A DNA stretch of 64,000 nucleotides from Cordia subcordata (Eukaryota > Streptophyta > Magnoliopsida > Boraginales > Cordiaceae). The notes under the pieces were generated by a model, which did not search any database, was not told where the DNA came from, and saw only the letters and a list, made by a program, of their open reading frames with translations. A program made the translations under genes and the position numbers. The stretch is from NCBI GenBank assembly GCA_028554755.1, contig JAPTOF010000014.1, positions 6,386,001-6,450,000 of the forward strand, given 5' to 3'. Shown here piece after piece: positions 35,601-46,970 of the stretch. How positions within the stretch are numbered: position 1 is the first letter of the stretch; each line of letters begins with the position of its first letter.

Positions 35601-38600
35601 AGAGGCACAAACTTAGAAGTAAAAGCTACAGAACAATTTAGAGATTTAGTAAGTTTACTAACAGACAATAGATTGAAGAGAAATTGCGGAAGATATAACA
35701 TAGACGGTAGTGTAATAGAAGATGTAGGACAAGCACTGCCGACTCCACGAGCAAATGTGGAAGATCCATCTACAAGTGTGACACTTGAGAAAGAATCAGG
35801 ACGAAAATTCAAAAGTAATTGTACATTACCACTAATATGGTCAAAAGCACCTGAATCAATTGCACAAGGACTAAGGTTTGGCAAGGTGTTGGACAAGAGT
35901 GCAGTGGAAGAGCTAGCATTGACATAAGAGGTTGTAGCGGTGTTCTGAGGAGGATGCACTGCTTGCTAAGATGCTTGCAATTTTAAGAACTGGGAGTACT
36001 CTTTCTCAGTAATTATCACTGTAGAGGGCTCAGAAGTTGAATTGTCTAATGAAGAGGCTTGAACAGCATTTGTTGTTTGCGAAGGTCGCCCATGTAAACT
36101 CCAACAAGCATCATGAACATGGCCCAGTTTGTTGCAATACGTGCAACGAGGGTACTGACTGGTAGTAGAACGTCCCCCTCCTCCACCTCCAGAAGTGGCA
36201 TGACCTCGACCTCGACCTCCACGGTTATTGTTGTCATGTGGTGTAGGAGTGACAAGAACTGATTGATCAAATGATGGAGCAGAAGTCACAGATTACGGGT
36301 GAGCACAATTCAATCGGGAATAAGCATCTTCCAGAGTCGGCAAGGTGGATTCAGACAATAGCTGAGAGTGGACAGAGTCATACTATGGGAGAAGGGAACA
36401 TAACCAAAGTACAATGCAAAGATTATCCCACTGTTGCGCAATCTTCTTTGGATCTGTGGTGATAGGGAATAAATCTCAAAACTCTTGCATAGAAGTGCAG
36501 AAGTGACTGTTATAAGCGGTTAAGTCCATATCTAGAGATGGTCCTCGTAACATATCAAAGATGACATCATACGCCCTAGTCACCTGACTAGAGTATAGAA
36601 TTCGTGTAGTAGACCAAATAGATTTGCATGTCCTGCATTGCCGGAAACCCTGCATCAATTGCGGTTCCAAAGACTACCAAAGTAAACTAACCAATTGGCC
36701 GTCCACACGACCCCAAATATGAGCATCACCGTTAGACAAATCAGATATCAAGTGGTCTTTCAAGCCTTGTCCAAGAAACCAAATTTCCACAGCAACAGAC
36801 CAATAAGAGTAATTGTTACCATTCAACTTTTTGGATGTGATAATGGGAGTGCCAGGGAAAGACGAAACTACGACAAATGATTTAGAGCCACTAATACAGA
36901 CATCAGTAGCAGCGGCATTAGACTTGGTTGAGGTAATTGATTCTTCTTTTTCTGTCACCATAAGGACAATAGAGATGTGCAGCAACCTACACTATACACA
37001 CTAGCAACTCCCACAAAAAATAATCAACAGATTGAAGGGACAATAGAGACGTGCATTTTTTTTGGCTGTTCTTTTCTCTTCTTTTTTTCTTCTTTTTTTC
37101 ATTCTGCTTTTTTTTGCTTTTCTTTTTTTTTTTTAATTAAGTTAAAAAATAATGTTAATATAACCAAAAAAAGAAATAAAAAAAAGGAGTAAAGGAGGAA
37201 TTTTGAAGAAATGAGGAGCTGAACAGATCAGGGGGGACTCCGGCGAGCATGGCTGGACGGCAACGGAGCATTGATGGCGGCGCGTGGTCCCATGCGCTAG
37301 CTGCTGGAGGTGCGTGGTCACGCGCGGCCTCTGTTGGCGTTGGGGATGGGGCGGTGGACTCAGATTTTGCTGAACAAGTCGATGGTGGATGCAGTGTCAT
37401 GAGGGGAAGCTCCAAGTGGCGCTGATCTGAAGAAAAAGATTAAGAGAAAAAGGTGGCTTGTTGAAGTAGCCTTGCTCTAGCAGCGGCTGTTGGTGGCAGA
37501 AAAAGAGGGTGGTCGGCGGCACCTTGGGATGGTGGCTGGGTGGTCGCTATTGACTAGATGGCGGCAGTAACGGTGGTGGCGGCGGCTAGTGTTAGGGTTA
37601 TGGTTTTATATATTCTGTTTTTGTATGTGTGTGTGTGTTTTTTTTTTTTAAATTGGAAAAAAATAGAAAAGGAAGATTATAGAAAATTATAGAAACGAAT
37701 GGATGGGTGAGGGAAGGGTGGATGGATTTTTTTTGCTATCTCGATACCATCTTGTAATTGAGAGAGAAAAAGGCTTTCGTACCTTTTATAGTATTTAGCG
37801 TCATATATTTATATTACTAAGAAGGCAAACAATAATGACTCTCTTCCGATGTGAGACAGAGTTGGTACACTTATTAATATAGGACTACTATATTCAACAA
37901 TCTCTAGAGGGGATATTTTGTATAATTTCACCAGGGGGACATTTTGTGTAACTTTGCTGCAAAGAAATTTGAACAGGTAACTAGAGACGATGACAGGTTC
38001 CTTGTTCAAAGAGCATGCTTGTACGGAAACTGCATGTGAAAATAGATGTCCTTTCAGACAGCCATGCACACAATCTAAAGCCTCAATTGGAAGTTGAAGT
38101 GTAATGTTGTATTCACTTGTACTCTATTGCATTGTTGTTTCTTTTGTCTCCAATGGTATGCCAAGTACGCTATAAGTTGTTGAATTGGTAGTATATTCCA
38201 TCAGTTGATACTGATTTTCTGGGAATGGTTGGCTGTATATTTGATACTCACACTTCATAAGTTCAAGAAAACTATTTGGTAGTCCCTAAAATTAATGAAT
38301 GAGTTTTGACATTTGTGTGGTTTGTTATTTATGCAGCAAAGGCATGAAGTGCCGCAAAATTTTAGGAAGTTATTGGGTGCTAGGTTGAGGAGGTTGGTTG
38401 CACAGGACAAACTTGAAAAGGTAACTTGTTTTTTGGTTCATTTCTATACAGCTTGATTTTTTTAATTTTCATTTTCTTTTCCATAAGCTCTTATTACTGC
38501 CTGTTCAATGAGGAAAATTGTGCCTTGACTGTTCCTTCTCTCAATGGCAATTTCTTATGCAAATGATGAGATAGTTGACTCTTTGCCATGAGTCAAGAGT

Positions 38601-40238
38601 TGCTGCTTGCAGTTCATTCCTCCTATTAATTATAAAAATATTTGAGATGCCTTATCATGATCTGATTTTTCTTAGGGCATCAAATAAGGGCACCATATGG
38701 CTTAGAAAACTCATGAATGTGTGTGAATATTTCTTGCATGGTTGTGTAGAGAGCATATTTAATCAACTAAATATCTGAGAGAACTAGGAAGAGAACAGGA
38801 AATGAAATAGAAGGCCCAAGTTCACACTTTTCATCAGAGGGTAGGTCGTGCCAGGGTCACACTAACTTAGAAGGTGGATAGTGGGTTCTTATATTTAATA
38901 TTTTCCCAAATTTCTGGCGAAAAGAAATGTTCTACTGTGACTCCTTAAGCTAGCTGAGATTGAACTTAATCAAATAATATATCTCACTTAAGTGCTTGTA
39001 CTTTCCTAAGCTTTAATGTAACCCATGACATTGCCATCTCCTCCCTTGGGTGGTTTTTTTTTTTTTTTTGTTTTTGGGCGTGTGTGTGGTGTTGTGTGTG
39101 TTTGTGGGGGGTTGGTTTGGAGTTGCAAGCTTGAAATGTAGGTAAATGTCTTCGGACTTTGTTTTGAAGTAAAATAACAGGGTCTGTATAACAGGGTTTA
39201 CATGTTTGTAATTTTTTTTTATCTCTCTTTGTTGTTGTTTCATGTTTATTTTAGTTGCCCCTCAATCCCTTGATGAGTAGGTTAATTGGTTAGTGGGGTT
39301 GAGGTGTTAACACTGGTTTGTACCTATTGGTGTTTCAATGAAAATCTTACTGAATTCGCGAACAAAAAAAAGAAAAAAAAGGAAACAGGGTCTGTATAAC
39401 CCAGCCCCGTAGGCTTTATTTCATCCTGGTACAATCTTGGGCTTTTTTCATTAACATTTCAGAATAAATAGCCATCTGAAACATAATGCTCCAAATTGAA
39501 ACAATTGCCATTTTTCTTTTTCTTTTTCTTTTTAATAGCCTTACCATCTCCTTGGGCATCAATGTTGCATTAACTTTAACAATCTTTTTCTCATGTCTCA
39601 ACTATATAAGTTGAAATACCCTTGTTTCTCCACATTAAACCAGTCCAACTAGCTGAAAGGTTTTCTGCATTGGTGTCGAGTTTAATTAGTAAACTAACTA
39701 GGTGGAGATGAGCAAGGAAATAATTCAATGAAGTTGCAATATCTTTATTTTATCAGAGGCCCTTCTAACTTTTTAAGTGTCAAAAATGGATTTTATATAG
39801 TGGTAGTTTCTCACGAATTGGCTACAGGTTCAGAACTGCTACAGGATAAAGAAAGATGTCCTATTAGCAGCCAAAACTCCAGTACCAAAGCCAAGAGAGG
39901 TCCAGCCTAGGCAGGCACAAACCATTGGATATCTAGCCAATACAGTAGAAGAAGCAGCTGTTGCGGCCGCCTACAAGATTGCAGAAGCAGAAAACAGAGC
40001 ATTTGTTGCAGCTGAAGCAGTCAAGGAGGCAGAGAGGGTCTCAAAGATGGCTGAAGATACCGATTCACTGCTTCAGTTGGCAAAAGAGATATTTGATAAA
40101 TGTAATATCTGAATATCCATTTCCATCTTTCTTATGTTCTTAAACTTGATACATTTACAGTTAATTCTCTTGCTTGATGTTGTTTCTTGCTTTCTTAATT
40201 TGGCAGGTTCGCGAGGCGAAGTTGTGCTGATGGCGTAG
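29688..40238 (+). CDS. TRB: Telomere repeat-binding factor (single-Myb-histone protein)
   Basis: Six coding exons: 29688-29837, 30686-30897, 32287-32371, 38337-38420, 39828-40101 and 40207-40238, all with GT-AG junctions and matching phases. They give 278 residues, near the usual 280-300 of plant TRB proteins. Residues 1-60 are a Myb/SANT domain with W8, W28 and W53 and the telobox signature IDLKDKWRN (47-55) spanning exons 1 and 2. Residues 122-187 are the histone H1/H5-like winged-helix domain (starting [19 protein letters not shown]). Residues 217-265 are an Ala/Glu-rich coiled-coil, and the C-terminus reads [13 protein letters not shown] proteins bind telomeric TTTAGGG repeats and telo-box promoters through Myb, dimerise through the H1/H5 domain, act in the nucleus and, in Arabidopsis, recruit Polycomb and other repressive complexes. 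Introns 3 (5,965 bp) and 4 are swollen by retroelements. The coding exons are intact. Exact paralogue number cannot be assigned. Confidence 0.95.
31110..31530 (-). repeat. Possible LTR fragment in TRB intron 2
   Basis: A 138-codon open frame on the minus strand (31503-31087) covers repeated phrases such as CTGGTCGACC and CCAGTTG variants (31208-31345), typical of tandem-like motifs in plant LTRs, and not of a protein domain. No paired LTR was found. Treated as transposon-derived intron filler. Confidence 0.3.
32797..33759 (-). pseudogene. copia reverse transcriptase / RNase H remnants
   Basis: The block 33759-33460 carries [17 protein letters not shown], the RT catalytic box with its two Asp, followed by [14 protein letters not shown]. 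The block 33123-32797 carries [20 protein letters not shown] and [18 protein letters not shown], the conserved RNase H motifs of copia. A region of about 340 bp between them is broken by stops, for instance around 33470-33150. Part of the 32550-37899 element. Confidence 0.9.
34112..35959 (-). pseudogene. copia protease / integrase / RT N-terminal remnants
   Basis: The minus-strand frame 35959-35540 has the aspartic-protease box [15 protein letters not shown] (T-to-F variant of DSGATDH). The frame 35574-35287 has the pre-integrase [18 protein letters not shown] and [12 protein letters not shown] zinc residues. The frame 35218-34805 has the integrase core [10 protein letters not shown]. The frame 34495-34112 ends in the start of RT ([26 protein letters not shown]). 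Stops at about 35280 and 35220 separate the integrase halves. Confidence 0.88.
36000..36985 (-). pseudogene. copia gag remnant
   Basis: The minus-strand frame 36985-36674 has [20 protein letters not shown], the typical start of copia gag (KLNGxNYxxWxxxMxxxL). A stop or shift follows at about 36674. The frame 36289-35966 carries an RGGRGRG basic stretch and the CCHC zinc knuckle [14 protein letters not shown]. The gag is broken, so particle assembly would need a helper element. Confidence 0.85.
39193..39383 (+). mobile_element. Poly(A)-tailed retroposon in TRB intron 4
   Basis: A 191-bp insertion bracketed by a perfect 17-bp direct repeat AACAGGGTCTGTATAAC (39176-39192 and 39384-39400). Its 3' end is A-rich (GAACAAAAAAAAG followed by a second A-run). 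A long variable target duplication plus an A-tail is the signature of L1-type target-primed insertion. The body encodes nothing and reads like the 3' untranslated end of a LINE, so it is best called a 5'-truncated LINE copy. Confidence 0.8.
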
Positions 40239-43200
40239 GACATGATCTTTCATCTTTTACAAGATATGGAGCCCTCTTCTCAAAACTTGTAATATAAATA
40301 GTTTGTTGTCCCGATACCTAGAGACGCTATTTAGGAATTTATATATAGGTTTGCTTTGTATTTTTAGAAGATTTGTGAACTTCCTGATTAGGTGAAGTAT
40401 GGTGATATGCATCCCTTTTAGCATCAGAATTTTGGATGGTTAACTTCACAAGTAAGAAATTTTTTCAGTGGTTACTCTGACACTTCCACAGTTTTGTAAT
40501 CGTAAGCTGCCTTGTGTTAAACAGGTTATGCCTCCAATGCTGCTTTAGAATAAGTTTAACTTATCTAAATGCTCAGAGTTTTTTGAAAATGTTGACGATG
40601 ATTCTACCGCTTCCTGCATGCTTTGGTTATTTAGTATACTTCACCTAGTGAAATAAGATTTGGCTTGTTCTGTTATAATATCATTAGGCTCTGTTGGAAA
40701 TGTTTGGCTGAGCCATGCTTGACCATAGGCATCCACAAGTGGAACGAGAGTAGCCCTCCAACAAAATTTTAGGAGTTCTGATGGTGTAGACCATGTTAAA
40801 TTCTTAAGACGGAATTGAGTATATAGATCTAAGAATACTATTAATTTTTGTTGAGATTCATCTTTTTTTACGTGTAAAATCTCGCTTGAAAGCTTATGTC
40901 TAATTCATTTTATGGATTTTTTTTTATTTTTAAATCTCTCTTACAATGTACAGTGTACTTCCGCACCTTCTAATACGTGTTTCACAAGTCATTTCTTAAC
41001 CTGTCCAAACTATCTTAATGATTCTCCATACCTATCTTCTGCAAGCTACTTTTCTTTTTTTTTTTTACACTTTTTTCTTTCTGTTGAACCCCAAAACCAC
41101 GTCCCCAACCCCCCCCCAAAAAAAAAAAACAAAAAAACAAAAGGGAAAGAAACAAAAAAAAGAAAAAAAACAAGAAACCAACCCAAAGCAAAAGAAACAA
41201 AAAAAAAAAAAAGCAAAAAAAGAACTCAATCTTATTGACCATTAGCCGTAAAGCCAAGCCATGTAAAATTTTTTCTTGATGTATTCTTTCTGAATCCAAT
41301 CTTACTTGTAGTCCACTCTTGAACCTTCACTTGCTGGACTTCCATTGTTTATATACTTGGATTAAAGCCCTTTGCTTCAATAATTCTAATTAGCACTAAT
41401 TTCTTCTCTAAACTCATCAATACCATCTAGGAATCACATAACCCAAAACATTTCATCCTCAATTTGACCAGTGAGCTTCTCCATGACGCCCAATACTTGG
41501 TGTAGACCTACTGTAATTGAAAACGAACTAGTCTCACCTTCATTTTTCCTTAAACAGGTTATTGCTCTGTGATACATGTTTCTCGAGACTACTTCTCGAT
41601 AGATATAAATATTGTATCGTCAGCCTTTGATCTCTTTTAAAACAAATATTAACTTCAAGCGACACTGGTTAGAGTCTCGAGGAAAAGAGAAGATACAGTA
41701 GAACGTGGTGATTTTTTACCCAAAAAAAAAAAGGAACATAGTGATTCACCCCAATTGTGGAAAAGATACAAGGTAAATTTCCAACCTCAGGTGGCTCCAT
41801 TTGATGGCAGAGGAGTTCACACATTAACCAAGCAAGCAGTGGATGTTGCGACGCAACAATTTTCATAAGAAGCGCTCTTCATGATCTATCATTAAACTTT
41901 TTCAAAAACATTGGTATACAAGGGATAGCATTAAGCTTTCCAAGTTAATGCTTTCTGACTCCATAAGAGCTCTTCTAAGAAGTGCTATGCTATGGAACAA
42001 ATAATTTGCACACTTTAACTGGCATAAAGATTCCATTGTCATAGATCAGAAGTGCCTGGGAAACTACTATGATTTATAGAAAGGGAAGGAAAATAACAAA
42101 GATGGGGTGCCATTTGCATTTTGCTGGCTCACAATAAGCCAGAATGCCACTAGTTCTATGCAAAATTTCCAAAAGAGGAAGAGAGAGAGAGACAGAGAGC
42201 AAGAAGAAGGGAGGGGGGGTGCGGGAGAAGAGAGATAGGGAATAAGAGAAGAAGTCACTTGTTGCATTTGGCTGGTTCACAATAAGCCAGAATGCCACTA
42301 GTTCTATGCAAAGTTTCCAAAAGAGGGGGGGGGGGGTGCGGGAGAAGAGAGATAGAGAATAAGAGAAGAAGTCACTTGTTCTACATCCATCTCACTATAA
42401 GAATCATGTTCCGACCTTGAATATAGACCTGATTCTCATCCCCACTTCAACACCTTGCCAACTAAATGTTGCTCTAGTAGATGCAAACAAGGTCCTAAGT
42501 TAATGCACCACAAAAATACATCCCTGGCTCCTCAGTAAATCCTGAGGTGCAAGCACAAGAAGCATGCAAGCATACATACATGAGGGGAAGAAAAGATTTA
42601 GTTTCATACACTGACAAGGAACTTGATTAGCTACTTAAACTGTTAGATCAGTTCAAGTTCCAACAGCAAGATAAAAACAGATCAGAAAATCAACATGGGA
42701 TGTTGGATATATGTAGTCAATTGTATTTGAACATGTGCTAGACTTATATTCTTTACTGTCTGGGTATTGTGCAGACAAATCCCGACTTACCTCTTAGTGT
42801 GAACTATTTGAAGAAATAAGTTTAGCCAAAGACTAACACCAAACCAGATTAAACTAAATCAAGCTTTATCCTACTCAATGGGGTTGAATTGGCCAAAGAT
42901 TAATCATTTGAAGAATTATACATATGTTACTAACTAAAGATTTCAACCACACAAGAACAAAGATTACATATTGCAATGACTGCTACCAGTGAGGTCAATG
43001 CTAAGCATATATCTGAAAATTGACTTCTTATCAGTTCAACACCAAAACTTCTTGTTAGTTCAACAGCAATACATAACATTGTTGACTGGTCTATACTAAG
43101 GCATACAGCCAAAGACAGTGCTGAAATATTGGTGAAAGCATTTTCATAAGCTGTTAATACATTGAAATAAATTAGATGTCTTTGGAGAAAACAAATGAAC

Positions 43201-43398
43201 AAAGTATGATTTTGAAAGCAAACTTGCTAAATATTTCAGAACCACTCTGCTCCAAACCATAAGTGGATTGTTACCAACCCGTTGTGTAACTGATGTCCTA
43301 GCAGATGCAGTAGCTGCGTTCAGCTGATGACAACTTCTAAACTAGGTATGCTTCTGCTGGTTGATACTTCATATCCAATCCAAGAATCACACACAAAT
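40239..43398. other. Intergenic between TRB and NMT (convergent genes)
   Basis: TRB ends at 40238 and NMT (minus) ends at 43399, so both 3' ends face this spacer. It holds a low-complexity C/A-rich tract (41048-41225) and a tandem duplication (42114-42380, separate entry). ORFs over these tracts are Lys- or Phe-runs from base composition and are not genes. Confidence 0.6.
42114..42380. repeat. Tandem duplication with homopurine core
   Basis: Two direct copies beginning TTGCATTTTGCTGGCTCACA (42114) and TTGCATTTGGCTGGTTCACA (42262), the first about 148 bp and the second about 118 bp. Both contain CAATAAGCCAGAATGCCACT and end GAAGTCACTTGTT. They differ mainly in the length of the GA/G-run (up to 14 G in the second, 42326-42339). 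Confidence 0.85.
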
Positions 43399-44703
43399 CT
43401 ACAGAAGCACTAGACCAAGTTGCGATGGTTCTATGGCTTGTCTTAAACGATAATTATAGAGATAATAGTAAAGTTGTCCATCACCAGGTCCAAATTTGAG
43501 TTCCTTCAAGAAAGAGCTGTTCTCCATAAGATCCAATGCATTGAAAACATCATAGTCTTTCTGTTTGGCAACAATAAGTGCATCATTCATCAACTGGAGC
43601 AATAGTGTCTTGGTAGTCACATAATAGAAAGCATAAGCAGCTTTCAAAGTAGAGTAATTCTGGCTGTGAAGGATAGATGAAGGCAGAGTGTAGAAACTGC
43701 AAAAATCAGTTATTTCATGAGTGTCAGGACTCTCCACCACATAACTACTCACCACATTCTCTTGTGGAATAAGCCAGTGCTCCACATCAGTATCATCAAA
43801 ATCAGGTGCAACAACAAATTGGCTCAGATAGTTTCTAAGCAGACGAGTAACAGCAGGGACATCACGGAGCTCCATTTCTCTAAAACCAGGGGTAACTGTT
43901 GAAGTTGGCAACTTGTAGAGTTTGATTGCCCGACTCATTGTCATCCTGTCACCAAGCCTGGAAAAGCCCACATCAATCAGTTTCTTTGGATTCAAAGTTC
44001 TATGCCAATATTGGCAAGTCGTGACTGGAGTTGGAAGAAGCACTCCAGCAGTATAAGCAGCCTGCCAAATATTCTCCAAGTGAATCCTTCTCGTAACTTC
44101 CTTAATCAACACAGGAGCAAGTCTCTTCGACCTAAGCTTCTTATGAACACAGAGGAAATTAACCTCAGCCATCTTAACAACCTGATCTCGAACCCTCATG
44201 TTCACTGGGATACCACTAATGAAAGCAACCAACTTTTTCGAAGCCTTAACTCGAACCCCAATATGCCAGCTCTTGAAATACCCCGGAGGATGCAAAGCCC
44301 ACCTAAGAAACTCCTTAGAATAATTAAACCTAAACAGATTATCATCGTCCTCGACATAGTTGTTCATCAACAGATTGTAGACCTCGGTGCAAACCTCATC
44401 AGATTCTATATCGCATGTGGTCCATTCATACAACGCAGGCAAATTGTAGGGCTCTTGTTTGACCTCAGATAACAACGTGGGAGGCTCAATAGGCCCCTCG
44501 GGCAAACTCGAGTCCCCAGCATCCTTAAACTGCCCAACAGGCTGAGTTTCCCAAAACTTGTGTTTCTGCTCCAAAGGATTCGATGTCTGAAACTTCTGAA
44601 CTAGGTTTTCTAGTGTGCTTTTGTACTTCAAAATCGGGTTTTCATCAGAATTTTTATCTGGGTTTTCTTTACTAGATCCAGATGAAGCATTAGCATCTCC
44701 CAT
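43399..44703 (-). CDS. NMT1: Glycylpeptide N-tetradecanoyltransferase (N-myristoyltransferase)
   Basis: An uninterrupted 434-codon frame from ATG 44703 to the stop at 43399. The length equals that of Arabidopsis NMT1. The enzyme moves myristate from myristoyl-CoA to the N-terminal Gly of proteins, on cytosolic ribosomes. Visible marks: KFWETQPVG (49-57), the NMT signature EVNFLCVHK (180-188) followed by KLRSKRLAPVLIKEVTRR, the second signature KFGPGDG (403-409), and a C-terminal LGLVLL whose terminal carboxylate is the known catalytic base in this family. The N-terminal 40 residues are polar and variable, as usual. The frame is open for three more codons upstream but has no ATG there (TTG TTG AAA), so 44703 is the start. 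A leader intron lies upstream (44756-44953). The closest alternative is the paralogue NMT2, which is less likely given full-length similarity. Confidence 0.97.
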   Translation of the reverse strand: MGDANASSGSSKENPDKNSDENPILKYKSTLENLVQKFQTSNPLEQKHKFWETQPVGQFKDAGDSSLPEGPIEPPTLLSEVKQEPYNLPALYEWTTCDIESDEVCTEVYNLLMNNYVEDDDNLFRFNYSKEFLRWALHPPGYFKSWHIGVRVKASKKLVAFISGIPVNMRVRDQVVKMAEVNFLCVHKKLRSKRLAPVLIKEVTRRIHLENIWQAAYTAGVLLPTPVTTCQYWHRTLNPKKLIDVGFSRLGDRMTMSRAIKLYKLPTSTVTPGFREMELRDVPAVTRLLRNYLSQFVVAPDFDDTDVEHWLIPQENVVSSYVVESPDTHEITDFCSFYTLPSSILHSQNYSTLKAAYAFYYVTTKTLLLQLMNDALIVAKQKDYDVFNALDLMENSSFLKELKFGPGDGQLYYYLYNYRLRQAIEPSQLGLVLL

Positions 44704-44755
44704 TTTCAACAATTTCAGTACAACTATGCTGACCCTTTATATCTTATCTGCCAAA

Positions 44756-44953
44756 CTGAAAAAGAAATTTACAACAAATAATTACAAACCCACCTTCAAA
44801 AGTACAATAACAATAACAATTCCTGATTTTTTTTGGTACTTCCATTAAATATAGCTCGATTTATAAGGCAAGAAAAATAGATGAATTATTATAATAAATG
44901 CAAAAGCAAAAATTGAGTAAAAGCTTGATCTGAGAGATGTTATAGGAACTTAC
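44756..44953 (-). other. 5' leader intron of NMT
   Basis: On the minus strand, donor AACAAAT|GTAAGTTCC (exon ends at 44954) and acceptor TTCTTTTTCAG (exon resumes at 44755) bound a 198-bp intron ahead of the start codon. The upstream leader exon probably begins near 45060. A single leader intron before one uninterrupted coding exon is the pattern known for plant NMT genes. Confidence 0.65.
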
Positions 44954-45064
44954 ATTTGTTGCGATGAAGCCAAAGCTACAGAACCTTTTAAGTTGTGCTT
45001 GTGAGAGTTTGCAATGAAACAAAGGAAGGGTTTTGAGAGCAAATGGGCCGAGTTGATGCCGAGG

Positions 45065-46858
45065 GGTAGAAAGGTAAACGAATTGACTTTTCTTTTTTTT
45101 TTTTTTTGGCATAAGAAAATTTTATATTTTTCAAATAGATGTTTGAATTAGTTTTTAAGAAAAGTTAAAAATATATTGGATTTTTCTTTAAAATGGAAAA
45201 TATGAGCTTCTTAAATTTTTTTTAAAAATTATATAATATTTATTTTTTTTATAAAAATCAATCCAAACGGGCCTAATATGTGAAACACATCTATAATCTA
45301 TAACCAAAAAAAAAAAAAAAAAAGAAAAGAAAAAGAACACTAGCATTGGTGTTTCCACCTTGAAGATATTCTTTGATTTGTCCATTGTTTATTGGTGTCC
45401 TTATGCTAAATTGAATATCCTAAGTAAAGCTATCCTAATAGAGTTATGTCTCAAGAAACAAAGTTGATAAAGACACTTTGTTTAGGGAAATACGTTGTGA
45501 TGACATTAATGTTTGCATATATCGTGATAAAAAATATATATGTCAAGTACTTAGTACTTTTTTAAATTTTAATAGTCATAACATTGTATTATCTAATTAC
45601 GTCAAAATAAATATAGAATATTGATGAGACGTAATAAAATATGCAATATGTTAATTTAAAAAACTTTTTACCATTGACCTCGGGAGATCAAAATTTATAT
45701 TATTATATTATGTACATTGCACGAATCTAGCAATTAGCAGTTTGCATATAACAAATGCATTGAATCGACCCAATATGGTGGGAAAATTGGGAAAAGGCTT
45801 TTCTTTATCAAACAATTCGAGTATATTTATTTTCTTCATTTTCTTTTTAACTTTTTTAATCAAAAGAAGAAAGTTATTTTGTTAATTAATTTCGTTATTT
45901 GAAAATTCCTTCTTTTTCGTTTTGTGACTTCGAGCATAGTGTTGAAAACATATACTCTTAACCCCACAAGTAATAGTGTTGCAAATGTCTCCACTCTTCC
46001 CTAAATGTTTATAAAAATTTTGAAGACTTCTATCATTTTAAGGGCTCATAATTCTTGTTTATTTTTTCTTTTACCTTACTTAACCAATAAAATTCAAAAA
46101 TGTTGTGTTTTTCTCTGTGTATTTACTTATCTAAATCTTTAAAAATATTAAACTAATGACATGAATCTCTAGTGTAAGATTTATCTCCCTTGAGACAAAA
46201 AAGGACTCTTTCTTTTTGAAAAACTTTTATATATCCTTGTTTAAAACATGAATCTAAGACTACAATTATAAGAATGAGCTCTTTTAAATGAGAGAACATT
46301 GTGTAAATATAATTTTTGGGAGATCTAGCACTAGTTTATATGGGATTTTTTAAAAGTACAATTGGCGTGGAGAATTCTATGCTATTAAAAGTCAACACTT
46401 AGGGGTAGGGGTCCACATGCAATTAAAAGATAATAAGATTAATTAGATAAAGTCCTCCATAGAGCAATCAAAGTCATAAATAGACCAAATCATTATCATA
46501 GCCTGACATTTAATTGCAACATACAATCACCTTAGATCCTCTTCCACCTTGTTGCATTCCTTTTCTTTAGCTTGGCACTCATAGTTCCTCCATTAGTTTA
46601 GGTAGGTTTAGTTTTCCATTTTCCAGGCCCCCTTTCATCCTAAAGAAAGCAGTCATACGCTCATAGCTAGTTTTAGGCATTCGAGCACATAGAGACCAAA
46701 CTAAGAAGCCTCCCTGTAGAGACGATACCCGCAGTCGCGAACACTATACCATTAACGATCCATATGCTTGTGGATTAAACTTGGTTGTTTATTTGCGCTT
46801 TAATTTCCACACAACTAGTCACAAAACATTAGTATATTCGGCATATATATAAATATAG

Positions 46859-46889
<31 letters not shown>

Positions 46890-46932
46890 TTATAATCTAT
46901 GGGTGTTGCTCGTTTGATGACACATGTATATG

Positions 46933-46970
<38 letters not shown>

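Larger units (their letters stand above)
32550..37899 (-). mobile_element. Complete Ty1/copia retrotransposon in TRB intron 3
   Basis: The 150-bp LTRs at 32550-32699 and 37750-37899 differ at about 16 sites by eye (about 89% identical). A perfect 5-bp target duplication ATCTC is at 32545-32549 and 37900-37904. On the minus strand the LTR reads TGTTGAATA...ACAAGA, so the termini are TG...GA, not TG...CA. The primer-binding site TGGTATCGAGATAG (37749-37736) abuts the 5' LTR, and polypurine tract TTGAGGGGAG abuts the 3' LTR. Domains in order are gag (36985-about 36000) with zinc knuckle [14 protein letters not shown], protease with [11 protein letters not shown] (about 35870), integrase (35574-34805), reverse transcriptase with YVDD (about 33665), and RNase H (33123-32797). 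In-frame stops and shifts between these blocks mean it cannot make its own polyprotein. It is antisense to TRB. Confidence 0.95.

Noticed and set aside
41015..41299. Lys-rich and Phe-rich ORFs on both strands
   Set aside because: They translate a low-complexity C/A tract (poly-A broken by C and G) and have no domain or codon signature.
44002..44472. 156-codon ORF opposite to NMT
   Set aside because: Shadow frame of the NMT coding exon.
43399..44712. NMT reading frame extended to 44712 with an extra MLK at the N-terminus
   Set aside because: The extra codons begin with TTG, not ATG. The first ATG in frame is at 44703 and gives the family's usual 434 residues.
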